From NCBI GenBank assembly GCA_016900015.1, contig JACJJM010000008.1, positions 1 to 64,000 on the forward strand: a stretch of 64,000 bases of DNA. Reading direction: 5' to 3'. The notes beneath the pieces are model-generated. The model did not search any database. It was given only the letters and a program-made list of their open reading frames with translations, and was not told the DNA's origin. This document shows, piece after piece, positions 53,552 to 63,180 of the stretch; position 1 is the stretch's first letter, and the number at the start of each line of letters is the position of its first letter. This DNA is from Phocaeicola coprophilus. GTDB taxonomy: Bacteria > Bacteroidota > Bacteroidia > Bacteroidales > Bacteroidaceae. Position numbers and translations under genes: made by a program.

Positions 53552-56500
53552 TTAATTAATTTTGAATTCCAACTCCGGGCGGCTCTTTATATAGGCGATG
53601 AGGTCGCGCTTAACAGATATTTTAACGTTCTTCGACCTCATAGATACGTGCATCTGTCCGTCGCTGTCGATTACCCGGAAGTGCAGTTCGGCGTTGCCGG
53701 GATGCTTTTTTACGAGGGATGACAAGTCGGCGATGAATTCGTCGTCGAGTGTGGTGAGCGGCGTAGTGATGGTAATCTTGTCGATGACTTTCTCCTTGAT
53801 GTCGGGCAGAAGCTCGATGGAGTTCACCTTGATGTCGAGTTCGTCCGGACGCCATTGGCGCGGGACACACTTAGCTTTTATGTAGAGGAAATAGCCGACT
53901 CGCAGATAGTTGCACCAGGTCAGCCAATCGTTTCCGAAGAAGGGCAGTTCGCCAGAACCTGAATAATCCTCTATCTTGACTATGCCGTAGGGCTTGTCAT
54001 TCTTTGTGCGGCCCTCACGTACATCCGTGACGATGCCTCCCAGGAGAAGGTCGCGGTTGGCCAAGTCGGTCTTGTCGGCCAAGTCAGCCATGTGGGTGTT
54101 GCAGACATTTTCCAGGATGACGGCATATTCGTCAAGCGGGTGTGCCGAGAGATAGATGCCGACCAAGTCGCGTTCGTAGTTCAGGCGGTCGAGGGCGCTC
54201 CAAGGTTCGAAGTGAGGCGTTTCCGGTTTGGCGATTTCTATCTGGTTCTCGCCTCCAAAGAGGGAGTTGAGTGCCAACGCCTTGTCGGCTTGATATTTTG
54301 AACCGTAGCGAATGAGTGACTCGGTGAAGGTCTCATCTTTGCTGTTTTTGGCAAAAAACATCTCCCGCTTCACTCCTTGGAAAGAGTCGAAGGCGCCTGC
54401 CATAGCTAGGTTTTCGATACATTTGCGGTTGCAAGCCAAGAGGTTGACACGTTGCACGAAGTCATAGATACTGAGATAAGGACCGTTCTTTGTCCGCTCT
54501 TCGATAATGCTTTGCACGGCATTGTCGCCCACGCCTTTCACGGCTCCCAACCCGAAGCGGATGTCTCCGCAGTGGTTTACGGAGAACTTCTTGGCACTTT
54601 CGTTCACGTCCGGACCGAGCACCTGTACGCCCATGGCCTTGCACTCGTCCATCAACTTGGTGATTTCATCGATGCGTGAGATGTTGCGGCTCAAGTTGGC
54701 AGCCATGTACTGAGGGGGATAGTGCGCCTTCAGGTAGGCCGTCTGGTAGGCCACCCAGGAGTAGCACGTGGCGTGCGATTTGTTGAACGCATAGGAAGCG
54801 AATTTCTCCCAGTCGGTCCATATCTTTTCGAGCACTTTCGGGTCGTGCCCGTTTTTCTTTCCGCCTTCGATGAATTTAGGCTTCATGTGGTCCAGCTTGT
54901 CGCGCAGCTTCTTTCCCATGGCCTTACGCAGGGCGTCGCTTTCGCCGCGTGTAAAATCGGCCAGAAGGCGCGACAGCAGCATGACCTGCTCCTGATAGAC
55001 CGTGATGCCATAGGTGTCCTTCAAGTATTTCTCCATGATGGGGATGTCATACTCGATGGGCTTCCGGCCGTGTTTACGGTCGATGAAGTCGGGGATATAG
55101 TCCATCGGCCCCGGACGGTAGAGGGCATTCATGGCAATCAGGTCCTCGAACGTGGAGGGCTGAAGCTCGCGCAGGTATTTCTGCATGCCGGGCGATTCGA
55201 ACTGGAACGTGCCGATGGTGCGTCCGTCGCTGTAGAGCTTGTAGGTGGCTGCATCGTTGATGTCGATGGAGTCTATGTCGACGATTTCGCCCAGGCTGAT
55301 GCGGATGTTTTCGATGGCTTCCTTGATGATGGACAGCGTCTTCAGGCCGAGGAAGTCCATCTTGATAAGTCCTGTCTCCTCGATGACCGAGCCTTCATAC
55401 TGCGTGACGAGGATTTTCTCGCCCGTGTCTTTGTCGTCGGCCGTGCTCACGGGCACCCAATCCGTGATGTCATCACGGCAGATGATGGTACCGCAGGCGT
55501 GTACGCCGGTGTTGCGCACGTTGCCTTCCAGCATACGTGCATATTTCAACGTGTCGCGCAGGATAGGGTCAGGCGAAGCTTCGGCTTCCCGCAGTTCGGG
55601 CACGTAGTCGATGGCATTGGCCAGATTGACTTTCTTGTCGGGAATCTTGTCGGGCACAAGCTTGCACAGGCGGTTGGAGACGGGCAACGGCAGTTTCTGC
55701 ACGCGGGCCACATCCTTGATGGCCAACTTGGTAGCCATGGTGCCGTAGGTGATGATGTGGGCCACCTTTTCCTGGCCGTATTTTTCTGTCACCCAGCGTA
55801 GCACGTCGCCGCGTCCGTCGTCATCGAAGTCGACGTCAATATCGGGGAGCGAGATACGGTCGGGATTGAGGAAACGCTCGAACAGCAAGTCATACTGGAT
55901 GGGGTCAATCTTCGTGATGCCCAAGCAGTAGGCCACGGCGGAACCGGCGGCAGAGCCACGGCCCGGACCTACCGACACGCCGAGCTTCTCGCGGGCTGCG
56001 GCGATGAAGTCCTGTACGATGAGGAAGTAGCCCGGGAAACCCATCGTCTTCATGATGTGGAGTTCGAACACCAGCCGTTCGCGCACTTCGTCGGAGAGAT
56101 TTTCTCCATATCGTCTCTTTGCACCGTCAAAAGCCAGCTTGGCCAGGTAGTCGGCTTCGAGCTTGATGCGGTAGAGCTTGTCGTATCCGCCCAGTTTCTC
56201 AATCTTAGCCTTGGCATCGGCCTCGCTCATCACCACTTCGCCGTGCTCGTTGCGTGTGAACTCGTTGAAGAGGTCTTCCTCCGTATATTTCTTGCGGTAT
56301 TCCTCTTCCGTGCCGAAGTCTTCAGGGATGGAGAAGGTCGGCATGATGGGAGCATGGTCGATGGAGTAGAACTCCACCTGGTCGCAGATGTCCACGGTGG
56401 TGGCCAGCGCCTCAGGCATATCTGCAAATATCTCGCTCATTTCCTCTCTCGTCTTGAACCACTCCTGCTTGGAGTAGAGCATACGGTTCGGGTCGTCCAG

Positions 56501-57349
56501 TTCTTTGCCCGTGCTGAGGCATATCAGGCGGTCGTGCGCCTCGGCGTTTTCCTCGTCGACGAAGTGCACGTCGTTGGTACACACCAGCCGGATGCCATAC
56601 TTCTGGCTGTATTCCTTCAGGTGCTTGTTCACTTCGAGCTGCAGGGGATAGGTCTCATGGTTGGCGCGGGGGACGGTGGCCTTGTGGAGTTGCAGCTCCA
56701 GGTAGTAGTCGTCGCCGAACACGCGTTTGTACCACTGCACGGCCTCCTCAGCCGCGTCAAACCGTCCGGCCCGAATCATGCGGGGCACTTCCCCGCCCAG
56801 ACAGGCGGAGCAGACGATGAGTCCCTCGTGGTATTTTTCCAGCTCGACGCGGTCGGTGCGCGGGCGCATGTAGTAGCCTTCGGTCCAGGCTTTGGACACG
56901 AGCTTGATGAGGTTGTGATAGCCCTTCAGGTTCTTGGCCAACACGATGAGGTGGTAGCCGCCCTGGTCGGGCTTGCCATCTTTGTTGAACAAGCGGCGGT
57001 GGGCCACGTACATCTCGCAGCCGATGATGGGTTTGAACAGTTTCCGTTCGGTTTCGGCCAGACGGGTCCTGCAGGAGGCTATCTCCGCCTGCGGGTCGTC
57101 GGCCTCTTCCTTGCCGCTTTCGAGCGCCGCGATGCGCTTTTTGAGGTCTTTGATTTCATCTTTGACCTTGCCGTTCTTCTTGTTGACGTAGTTATAAAAT
57201 TCCTTCACGCCGAACATGTTGCCGTGGTCGGTCAGGGCCATGCCCCGCATGCCGTTGGCTATGGCTTTGTCGACGAGGCGTTGGATGCTGGCCTGTCCGT
57301 CGAGGATGGAGTATTGGCTATGGACGTGTAAATGAACAAAGTCGTGCAT
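53552..57349 (-). CDS. dnaE: DNA polymerase III alpha subunit
   Basis: This 1265-residue protein is the replicative polymerase catalytic subunit. The PHP domain opens with HVHSQYSILDG (about 7-17) and contains further metal-binding histidines. The polymerase palm holds 'PGRGSAAGS' and 'DIDVDFDDDGRGDVL' (about 475-490 and 520-535), the catalytic aspartates. A tandem helix-hairpin-helix ('GLGAVKGVGDNAV') and OB-fold region follow. Length and organisation are as expected for DnaE1 of Bacteroidetes. It is complete. The trxA gene follows on the same strand. Confidence 0.96.
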   Translation of the reverse strand: MHDFVHLHVHSQYSILDGQASIQRLVDKAIANGMRGMALTDHGNMFGVKEFYNYVNKKNGKVKDEIKDLKKRIAALESGKEEADDPQAEIASCRTRLAETERKLFKPIIGCEMYVAHRRLFNKDGKPDQGGYHLIVLAKNLKGYHNLIKLVSKAWTEGYYMRPRTDRVELEKYHEGLIVCSACLGGEVPRMIRAGRFDAAEEAVQWYKRVFGDDYYLELQLHKATVPRANHETYPLQLEVNKHLKEYSQKYGIRLVCTNDVHFVDEENAEAHDRLICLSTGKELDDPNRMLYSKQEWFKTREEMSEIFADMPEALATTVDICDQVEFYSIDHAPIMPTFSIPEDFGTEEEYRKKYTEEDLFNEFTRNEHGEVVMSEADAKAKIEKLGGYDKLYRIKLEADYLAKLAFDGAKRRYGENLSDEVRERLVFELHIMKTMGFPGYFLIVQDFIAAAREKLGVSVGPGRGSAAGSAVAYCLGITKIDPIQYDLLFERFLNPDRISLPDIDVDFDDDGRGDVLRWVTEKYGQEKVAHIITYGTMATKLAIKDVARVQKLPLPVSNRLCKLVPDKIPDKKVNLANAIDYVPELREAEASPDPILRDTLKYARMLEGNVRNTGVHACGTIICRDDITDWVPVSTADDKDTGEKILVTQYEGSVIEETGLIKMDFLGLKTLSIIKEAIENIRISLGEIVDIDSIDINDAATYKLYSDGRTIGTFQFESPGMQKYLRELQPSTFEDLIAMNALYRPGPMDYIPDFIDRKHGRKPIEYDIPIMEKYLKDTYGITVYQEQVMLLSRLLADFTRGESDALRKAMGKKLRDKLDHMKPKFIEGGKKNGHDPKVLEKIWTDWEKFASYAFNKSHATCYSWVAYQTAYLKAHYPPQYMAANLSRNISRIDEITKLMDECKAMGVQVLGPDVNESAKKFSVNHCGDIRFGLGAVKGVGDNAVQSIIEERTKNGPYLSIYDFVQRVNLLACNRKCIENLAMAGAFDSFQGVKREMFFAKNSKDETFTESLIRYGSKYQADKALALNSLFGGENQIEIAKPETPHFEPWSALDRLNYERDLVGIYLSAHPLDEYAVILENVCNTHMADLADKTDLANRDLLLGGIVTDVREGRTKNDKPYGIVKIEDYSGSGELPFFGNDWLTWCNYLRVGYFLYIKAKCVPRQWRPDELDIKVNSIELLPDIKEKVIDKITITTPLTTLDDEFIADLSSLVKKHPGNAELHFRVIDSDGQMHVSMRSKNVKISVKRDLIAYIKSRPELEFKIN

Positions 57350-57476
57350 AATCTGTAAATGAAGAATTAAGAGTGAGGGATGACGAAGCTTTCGCTCCGC
57401 GCTTCAGTCACTTGGGCGATAAAGTTACTTCCGCTTTGCGGAATGGCCAAACTTGCGGGCGAATAGTTATGAACAG

Positions 57477-58391
57477 TCACTGTTCAAAGATGCTCGACTC
57501 GGCATCGAGAAATTTCTTCTCGGCCTCCAGGTCACGCAGGTCGAGTTTGGGTGAGGGCAGTGTGCACATCTTTATGTAGTCGGAGTTGCAGCAGGTGTAA
57601 TCGAAGATTTGCCGTTGCTCGTCCGTGAACTTGTCTTGCGTGATGATGCCGGCCTCTGTCCGTTCGAACTCTTCGGGCGAGTAGCTGTCACAGAGCTTGA
57701 CGAGCACGATACGCCGCGCGATGGGATTTTTGTTGTAGTCGGGCACGAGGTAAAGCCCCCGCAGGTAGCGGATGTGTTCGAGAAACGGGAGTTGCAGGTA
57801 GACTGTGACGAGCGACATGTTGGGTTTCTGGAACGCATTGAATAGGATATACATGAGTTGCTGTTCCTGGATGATGCCCACACCCTCGCGGATGGAGCCG
57901 TGGATGCTCTTGCGTCCTGCGATGAAGCTGTGGCAGTCGTCGGAGAGGGTGAAGTAGAACGGCTCTGCCTTCAGTGCACGCACGGATGAGGAGCAGCTGT
58001 AGGACATGTAGATGCCAGGCAGGTTGCCCAGCTTGCCGGCTGACAGGACCGTGGCTTCTTTCAGGAAGTTGATAAACGGATGCACCTTGCGCGAAGCGGA
58101 AGCCGTCATCTTGTCCGAGAGGTCGAGCAGGCGGGCATGCAGGTCGTCGAGCAGTTCGAAGAGCCTTTTCCGGGACAGGTTGTTGACCTGTGTCAGTGCC
58201 TCGTCCAGCGCCTCGTCGAAGCCTTTTTCCGGAAGCTGCCTGCAAAACTCCGGCAACACAGTGGCATAGAGTGCCGACAGCACGCTGGGAGAGATGCCCG
58301 CATGGGCTGCGATGTCTTTCATCTTCACTCCTTCGTGTCGCAACAGGTTCAATCGTTCGTAAATGTCTGTCAACTGCTTTTGCTCTGTCAT
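57477..58391 (-). CDS. Conserved HTH-containing protein of unknown function
   Basis: The 304-residue protein starts with a helix-turn-helix-like segment ('MKDIAAHAGISPSVLSALYATVLPEF', about 24-50). A long region with no recognised domain follows. It is cytoplasmic by appearance (no signal peptide). The N-terminal HTH could bind DNA and the rest could be a sensing module. Its position beside dnaE gives no clear hint. It may be a regulator, but the function is unknown. Confidence 0.7.
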   Translation of the reverse strand: MTEQKQLTDIYERLNLLRHEGVKMKDIAAHAGISPSVLSALYATVLPEFCRQLPEKGFDEALDEALTQVNNLSRKRLFELLDDLHARLLDLSDKMTASASRKVHPFINFLKEATVLSAGKLGNLPGIYMSYSCSSSVRALKAEPFYFTLSDDCHSFIAGRKSIHGSIREGVGIIQEQQLMYILFNAFQKPNMSLVTVYLQLPFLEHIRYLRGLYLVPDYNKNPIARRIVLVKLCDSYSPEEFERTEAGIITQDKFTDEQRQIFDYTCCNSDYIKMCTLPSPKLDLRDLEAEKKFLDAESSIFEQ

Positions 58392-58952
58392 ATCATGTAA
58401 TTTGTTGGAAATCTACAAAAATAAAAATTTTTCCCTTTCCGGATTCAAAAAGGCGTGGGGAATTAACGACTTTAAATAATTCACTCCCGCGAGGTGGTGA
58501 CACGTCGGCCCGCCTTCTTTCTCTGTAATCATGCTTTACTGTCATTTTTCCCTTCGGAAATGCCAGGTGGAGACGGTGCAGGAGCGGAAAGGAGGGTAGC
58601 CGGGGACGGAAAGGAGGGTAGACACGCCCGCCTTCCTTTCCGTCCCCGCGCCGTGTCAAGGGAGCTGGAACGCCCTGTTCATGGGCTTTCCGGAAAGAAT
58701 GCCGCGGAAGGCGGGCTGGAGGGGAGATGTAAATAGATTTCTTCGGATGCCGCCTTTCGTCCGGCGTGGGTCTCCGCAGCAGGCGGATGGTGTGGCATGT
58801 GGTGCTGGTCGTTACAGCAGTGTTACAAACAGGGTACATGTATGTTAATTCATGAAACGGCCTTCTTTTTCATAAATGATTCATGAAGATTCATTTTTCA
58901 GGTCACCCGAAATGCAGACCTTTGCAGCGTCAACAAAAAAACGGAGAAAGCT
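58392..58952. other. Intergenic region with hairpin repeat and paired palindromes
   Basis: GGGGACGGAAAGGA (58602-58615) pairs perfectly with TCCTTTCCGTCCCC (58634-58647). It contains the same aaaggagggta blocks as the repeat near 51650. Closer to the dehydrogenase gene, TTCATGAA occurs at 58849-58856 and 58880-58887, 31 bases apart. No gene is supported. Confidence 0.5.
58849..58887. promoter_or_regulatory. Paired TTCATGAA palindromes, possible operator
   Basis: Two identical 8-bp palindromes have starts 31 bases apart, about three helical turns, placing them on the same DNA face. They lie 66-104 bases before the phosphonate-linked gene. A GACCTTTG near 58918 is one mismatch from a -7 element. 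Confidence 0.35.
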
Positions 58953-60008
58953 ATGACAGCAAAAAGCAAAATCATCGTGTTCCGGAAAGCCGGCACGCCG
59001 CTGCAGATGGAAGAATGTGACATACCGGCCTTGAAAGAGGGCGAAGTGTTGGTCAGGAACGAATATGCCACGCTGTGTCGGAGCGACATCAGCACCTATT
59101 TGGGCAAACGCATCGAGAAGTCGCCCACCATCCTCGGACATGAGATTGTAGGGCGGGTCGCAGCCATAGCTCCCGGCGTGACGGATGCCGACGGCAATCC
59201 TCTGCACGTGGGGCAGCGGGTGACATGGGCCATCTATGCGTCAGACCCCTCGACGGAACTTTCGCGCCGAGGCATTCCTCAGAAGTCGCCCGACTTGTTC
59301 AAATACGGGCATGAACAGCTCACTCCGGAGTCGACACTCCACGGCGGGTTGGCCGAACACACGTTGCTTCGCAAACATACACCTATATTGCCACTGGATG
59401 AGTCCATCCCCTTATCGGTCGGCTCTATCATCAACTGCGCCATCTCTACTGTTGTCGGTTCTTTACGTTTAGCAGGCGAGTTGCGGGGTCGCCGGGTGGC
59501 AATCTGGGGCATCGGGATGCTGGGCATCGTCGCCTGTGCCATCTGCCGGGAGCGGGGTGCAGGGGAGATAGTCGCCATCGACATCAACCGTGAGCGGCTG
59601 GCCCTGGCCGGACGTTTCGGGGCCACGAGGACCTGTCTGCCCGACGACAAGGCGCTGGCGGACTTACGGGCAGACGTGACGATTGACTACAGCGGACGCA
59701 TCGAGTCGATGGAAGCCACCGTCAGCTCGCTGGACATAGGCGGCGTGGCTGTCTGGGTGGGAGGAGTCTGCCCGCAGGACAAGGTGAAAATCGACTCGGA
59801 GATGGTCATACGCCGTCTGAGCACCATCAAGGGACTGCATAACTACAACGGCGAGGATTTCCGCGAGGCCGTGTCGTTCGTCAGTCGCTGCTGGCAGAAA
59901 TATCCCATCGCGGAGCTTATCCACGACGGTTTCCCGCTCAGCCGGGCGGAAGAAGCCTTCCGCTATGCCATCGACCGGAATCCCTTCCGCGTGGGCATCC
60001 GCTGTTGA
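58953..60008 (+). CDS. Phosphonate-linked zinc-type alcohol dehydrogenase (HpnZ-like)
   Basis: The 351-residue protein is a medium-chain dehydrogenase. The N-terminal catalytic domain has 'ATLCRSDIS' (zinc cysteine C42) and 'ILGHEIVGRV' (about 60-70). The Rossmann fold contains 'VAIWGIGMLGIVACA' with the glycine-rich nucleotide site. It matches the group annotated as phosphonate-catabolism-associated (HpnZ, TIGR03366), and phnX lies 37 bases downstream. It could interconvert phosphonoacetaldehyde and 2-hydroxyethylphosphonate (inference). Confidence 0.85.
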   Translation: MTAKSKIIVFRKAGTPLQMEECDIPALKEGEVLVRNEYATLCRSDISTYLGKRIEKSPTILGHEIVGRVAAIAPGVTDADGNPLHVGQRVTWAIYASDPSTELSRRGIPQKSPDLFKYGHEQLTPESTLHGGLAEHTLLRKHTPILPLDESIPLSVGSIINCAISTVVGSLRLAGELRGRRVAIWGIGMLGIVACAICRERGAGEIVAIDINRERLALAGRFGATRTCLPDDKALADLRADVTIDYSGRIESMEATVSSLDIGGVAVWVGGVCPQDKVKIDSEMVIRRLSTIKGLHNYNGEDFREAVSFVSRCWQKYPIAELIHDGFPLSRAEEAFRYAIDRNPFRVGIRC

Positions 60009-60045
60009 CTGATCAGGTAATAAAAAATAGGATAAATAAAGCAAT

Positions 60046-60843
60046 ATGAAAAAGATTGATTGTATTATCATGGACTGGGCCGGAACGGCCGTAGACTATG
60101 GCTGCTTCGCTCCTGTGGCAGCATTTCTCAAGGCATTCAAGGAAATCGGCGTCGACGTGACGCTCGAACAGGCCCGCCGTCCGATGGGCATGGCCAAAAT
60201 CGACCACATCCGCGAACTCTTCCGCATGGAGGAAATCGGCAGCCAGTTTGTCAACCTCTATCACCGCGACTGGACGGAAGAAGACGTCGTCGAGATGAAC
60301 CGCAAGTTTGAGGGCTACCTCTTCGCCTCTCTCTCCGAATATGTCACTCCCATCCCCGGGGTCATCGAGACGCTGGCTTCCCTGCGTGCACAAGGCATCC
60401 GCATCGGTTCCACCACGGGCTACACCCGTGCCATGATGGACGTGGTGGTGCCCGGAGCTGCCGCCAAGGGTTATACGGTGGACAACTGCGTCACTCCCGA
60501 CGGTCTGCCCAAGGGACGCCCCTTCCCGTACATGATTCAAAAAAACATGGCCGACCTGGGCATCACCGACACAGACACCGTCCTGAAGTATGGTGACACC
60601 ATCGCCGACATCAAGGAAGGCATCAATGCCAAGGTGTGGACCGTGGGCGTCGTGATGGGCAGCAACGAGATGGGATTGACCCAGGAAGAGGCCGCCTGCA
60701 TGACACGGGCCGAACTGGAATATCGCAAGACGCAAGTGCGCCGCCGCATGTTGGAGGCCGGGGCACACTATGTGGTCGACACCATCGCTGAGCTGCCGGA
60801 TGTTATCGACGACATCAACAGCAAACTGGAGGAAGCACGCTGA
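60046..60843 (+). CDS. phnX: Phosphonoacetaldehyde hydrolase
   Basis: The 265-residue HAD-superfamily enzyme splits phosphonoacetaldehyde into acetaldehyde and phosphate. The nucleophile D10 lies in MDWAGT, and the Schiff-base lysine K51 is in MGMAKIDH. 'TTGYTRAMMD' and 'KYGDTIADIKEG' are HAD motifs II-IV. The length is standard. It is in an operon with the HpnZ-like dehydrogenase. No phnW transaminase is seen in this window. Confidence 0.95.
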   Translation: MKKIDCIIMDWAGTAVDYGCFAPVAAFLKAFKEIGVDVTLEQARRPMGMAKIDHIRELFRMEEIGSQFVNLYHRDWTEEDVVEMNRKFEGYLFASLSEYVTPIPGVIETLASLRAQGIRIGSTTGYTRAMMDVVVPGAAAKGYTVDNCVTPDGLPKGRPFPYMIQKNMADLGITDTDTVLKYGDTIADIKEGINAKVWTVGVVMGSNEMGLTQEEAACMTRAELEYRKTQVRRRMLEAGAHYVVDTIAELPDVIDDINSKLEEAR

Positions 60844-60992
60844 CGCTTCTACATCGAAAGTCTCAACTGGTTCTGCGGACGCCTGCCGTGCCTTCGGGTG
60901 CGAGTCGGCGTCCGTCGCTTGCTTTTTGACAGGCCTTGCATGCCTTTTCATGCGAAATTACATATCAAACATACGTTTATTCATACCTCTTA

Positions 60993-61024
60993 TTTGCAGT
61001 TTTATTAAATAAACCCTACTTTTG
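60993..61024 (+). promoter_or_regulatory. Promoter of psd-pssA
   Basis: TTTG (60993-60996) and TACTTTTG (61017-61024) are separated by 20 bases, an almost ideal Bacteroidetes promoter. The start codon lies 25 bases downstream. Confidence 0.7.
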
Positions 61025-61049
61025 CACAATAACTGCTACTCGTCGAGAA

Positions 61050-61736
61050 ATGAATAAACTTAAAAAGCTAAAGAAAATAAGACTCCATAGAGAAGGAACT
61101 CACATCCTGATTATTTCGTGTCTCCTGCTGATAGCTGTCAATGTGGCTGCCTATTATGCTTTCGAAAACCATCTCGTGCTCTATCTTGTCGCGACGGTCA
61201 GTCTCATTTGTTATTTGGGTATGGTCAATTTCTTTCGTTGCCCCATCCGTCTTTTCGGCAAGGACACGGAGCGCATTGTCGTTGCTCCGGCTGACGGACG
61301 TATAGTCGTGGCCGAGGAAGTGGAGGAGCATGAATACTTCCATGACCGCAGAATCATGATTTCCATCTTCATGGGCATAACCAATGTGCATGCCAACTGG
61401 TATCCAGTCGATGGCGTCGTGAAGAAGGTCGAGCACCAGAACGGCAACTTCCACAAAGCTTTCCTGCCTAAAGCCAGCACGGAGAACGAGCGTTCCACGG
61501 TCGTCATCGAGACTCCGGAAGGGACTGAAGTCATGGCCCGGCAGATAGCCGGGGCTGTCGCAAGGCGTATCGTGACCTACGCCAGTGAAGGGGAGGAATG
61601 CTACATCGACGAGCACATGGGCTTCATTAAGTTTGGTTCGAGAGTGGATGTCTACCTGCCTCTTGGCTCTGAGATATGTGTCAAGATGGGGCAGAAGACT
61701 GTCGGCAACCAGACTGTCATCGCTAAACTAAGATAA
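61050..61736 (+). CDS. psd: Phosphatidylserine decarboxylase (archaeal/Bacteroidetes-type)
   Basis: The 228-residue enzyme converts phosphatidylserine to phosphatidylethanolamine. A membrane segment lies near 18-60. The '[11 protein letters not shown]' and '[10 protein letters not shown]' motifs are seen, and the pyruvoyl cleavage site is the serine of FGSRVD near 197. The ATG at 61050 is used; the frame extends to 60936 but overlaps the promoter. It is followed after 16 bases by pssA, the preceding pathway step. Confidence 0.94.
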   Translation: MNKLKKLKKIRLHREGTHILIISCLLLIAVNVAAYYAFENHLVLYLVATVSLICYLGMVNFFRCPIRLFGKDTERIVVAPADGRIVVAEEVEEHEYFHDRRIMISIFMGITNVHANWYPVDGVVKKVEHQNGNFHKAFLPKASTENERSTVVIETPEGTEVMARQIAGAVARRIVTYASEGEECYIDEHMGFIKFGSRVDVYLPLGSEICVKMGQKTVGNQTVIAKLR

Positions 61737-61752
61737 TCAGACTTCAAGACTT

Positions 61753-62463
61753 ATGGCTAATCGCTTTACTCGTCATATCCCGAACACGGTCACTTGCTGC
61801 AACCTGTTCGCGGGATGCATTGCCACGGTCATGGCCTACGAGATGCGCTATGACCTGGCGTTGCTGTTTATAGTCATGGCAGCCGTGTTTGACTTCTTCG
61901 ACGGAATGCTGGCCCGCCTGCTCGACGCCCGTTCGCCCATCGGGAAGGACATCGACTCGCTGGCCGACGACATCAGTTTCGGACTGGCTCCGGCCATGAT
62001 TGCCTTCTCACTCTTGCGCGAATCGGACTGGCCCGAGGCTTTGGCACCTTTTGCTTCGTGGCTTCCCTATGCAGGCTTCCTCTTGTCTGTCTTCTCGGCC
62101 CTTCGGCTGGCCAAATTCAATATTGACCCTCGCCAGACTTCTTCTTTCATCGGCATGCCTACGCCGGCCAACACGCTCTTTTGGGCTTCGCTCGCGGCTG
62201 GAGCGCATGGAGTGTTTGTCGGGAGCACGTACGGGGGCGTGTGCCTGCTCGTGCTTGTCGGCCTCATGTCGGGACTGCTTGTGTGCGAGCTTCCGATGTT
62301 TTCCCTGAAATTCAAGAACCTCTCCTGGCGCGATAATCGTCTGCGCTATGTCTTCCTCCTCGGCTGTGTCCCCTTGTTTGCCCTGCTGGGCGTGGCGGGT
62401 TTCGCAGCTGTCATCGTGTGGTATCTCGTGTTGTCGCTCGTGACCTTCCGGCGTGGGCAATGA
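61753..62463 (+). CDS. pssA: CDP-diacylglycerol-serine O-phosphatidyltransferase
   Basis: The 236-residue membrane enzyme makes phosphatidylserine. The CDP-alcohol phosphatidyltransferase motif DGx2AR..Gx3Dx3D is seen in 'DFFDGMLARLLDARSPIGKD' and the next residues (about 48-75). Several hydrophobic segments follow. It is in an operon with psd. Confidence 0.95.
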   Translation: MANRFTRHIPNTVTCCNLFAGCIATVMAYEMRYDLALLFIVMAAVFDFFDGMLARLLDARSPIGKDIDSLADDISFGLAPAMIAFSLLRESDWPEALAPFASWLPYAGFLLSVFSALRLAKFNIDPRQTSSFIGMPTPANTLFWASLAAGAHGVFVGSTYGGVCLLVLVGLMSGLLVCELPMFSLKFKNLSWRDNRLRYVFLLGCVPLFALLGVAGFAAVIVWYLVLSLVTFRRGQ

Positions 62464-62535
62464 CGGTTTGGCACGGTTGTTGTTAGAGGTAAGATATATG
62501 TTCAACTAAAGTCTTATTTTAATACCTTATTATAT

Positions 62536-62829
62536 ATGGGATGCCTGATAACGATACCCCTGCTGTTGTTTTTTGTTGCCCTTTTCTTCGGGACAGCCTT
62601 GCTGCGCCTGGTGCAGACATTCCTAGGCCGTGGCCCGCAGGGGCCGTCCGGCAACCGTTCACGCAGGCCGTCCGGACCGAGTACGAGCACCGTGGACGGG
62701 GAGACTGTCTACGAACCGGAGAGCGGGCCTTCCGGGCATCGGCACGGCAATGGTCCGCGTCGAAAGATTTTCGGTCCCGACGAGGGGGAATACGTGGACT
62801 TTGAGGAAATCAAGGACGATGTGGTCTGA
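62536..62829 (+). CDS. DUF4834 small membrane protein
   Basis: The 97-residue protein starts with a hydrophobic segment (MGCLITIPLLLFFVALFFG) and continues as a charged, Pro/Gly/Ser-rich tail ending in an acidic stretch. This matches DUF4834, found beside pssA in Bacteroidetes. The function is unknown. It lies 72 bases after pssA. Confidence 0.75.
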   Translation: MGCLITIPLLLFFVALFFGTALLRLVQTFLGRGPQGPSGNRSRRPSGPSTSTVDGETVYEPESGPSGHRHGNGPRRKIFGPDEGEYVDFEEIKDDVV

Positions 62830-63180
62830 TGAGGGATGACGATGGAAGCATGAAGGGCTGATGGTGCACCTTGTCTGCCGTGAGGATGCGTTTCATTTAT
62901 GCTGTATGCGTCGTGCACCTATATCCTCGCAGGCTACGGGCGTGAACTTGTCTGAGTAGGTCACTTCGAGGCAAATCACTGCGGCCAAGGTGCGCTTCAT
63001 CCCGGAATACAGCCGCAAGCAGGTGACGCGAAGACGCTTATCAGTCCGAACATCTTCTGGAAGGACATCGACGACATCGGCCGTTGACGCCGGCCTTCGG
63101 GTCGCATGCAAAAGAGAGAGGCACAAAGCCTGTGGAGTGACGACTCCGGGGCTTTGCGCCTCGCTGTATGTGTACGCGCG
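62830..63180. other. Intergenic region between convergent genes
   Basis: No supported gene is seen. The main feature is the terminator at 63118-63162. A short frame ends in a plausible-looking peptide (ISPNIFWKDIDDIGR) near 63030-63087 but has no family match that I recognise. Confidence 0.5.
63118..63162 (-). terminator. Terminator of the partial SusD gene
   Basis: GAGGC-A-CAAAGCC (63118-63130) pairs with GGCTTTG-C-GCCTC (63150-63162), with an inner GGAGT/ACTCC stem. On the minus strand the stem is followed by a T-rich stretch (ctcttttgc). Confidence 0.7.
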
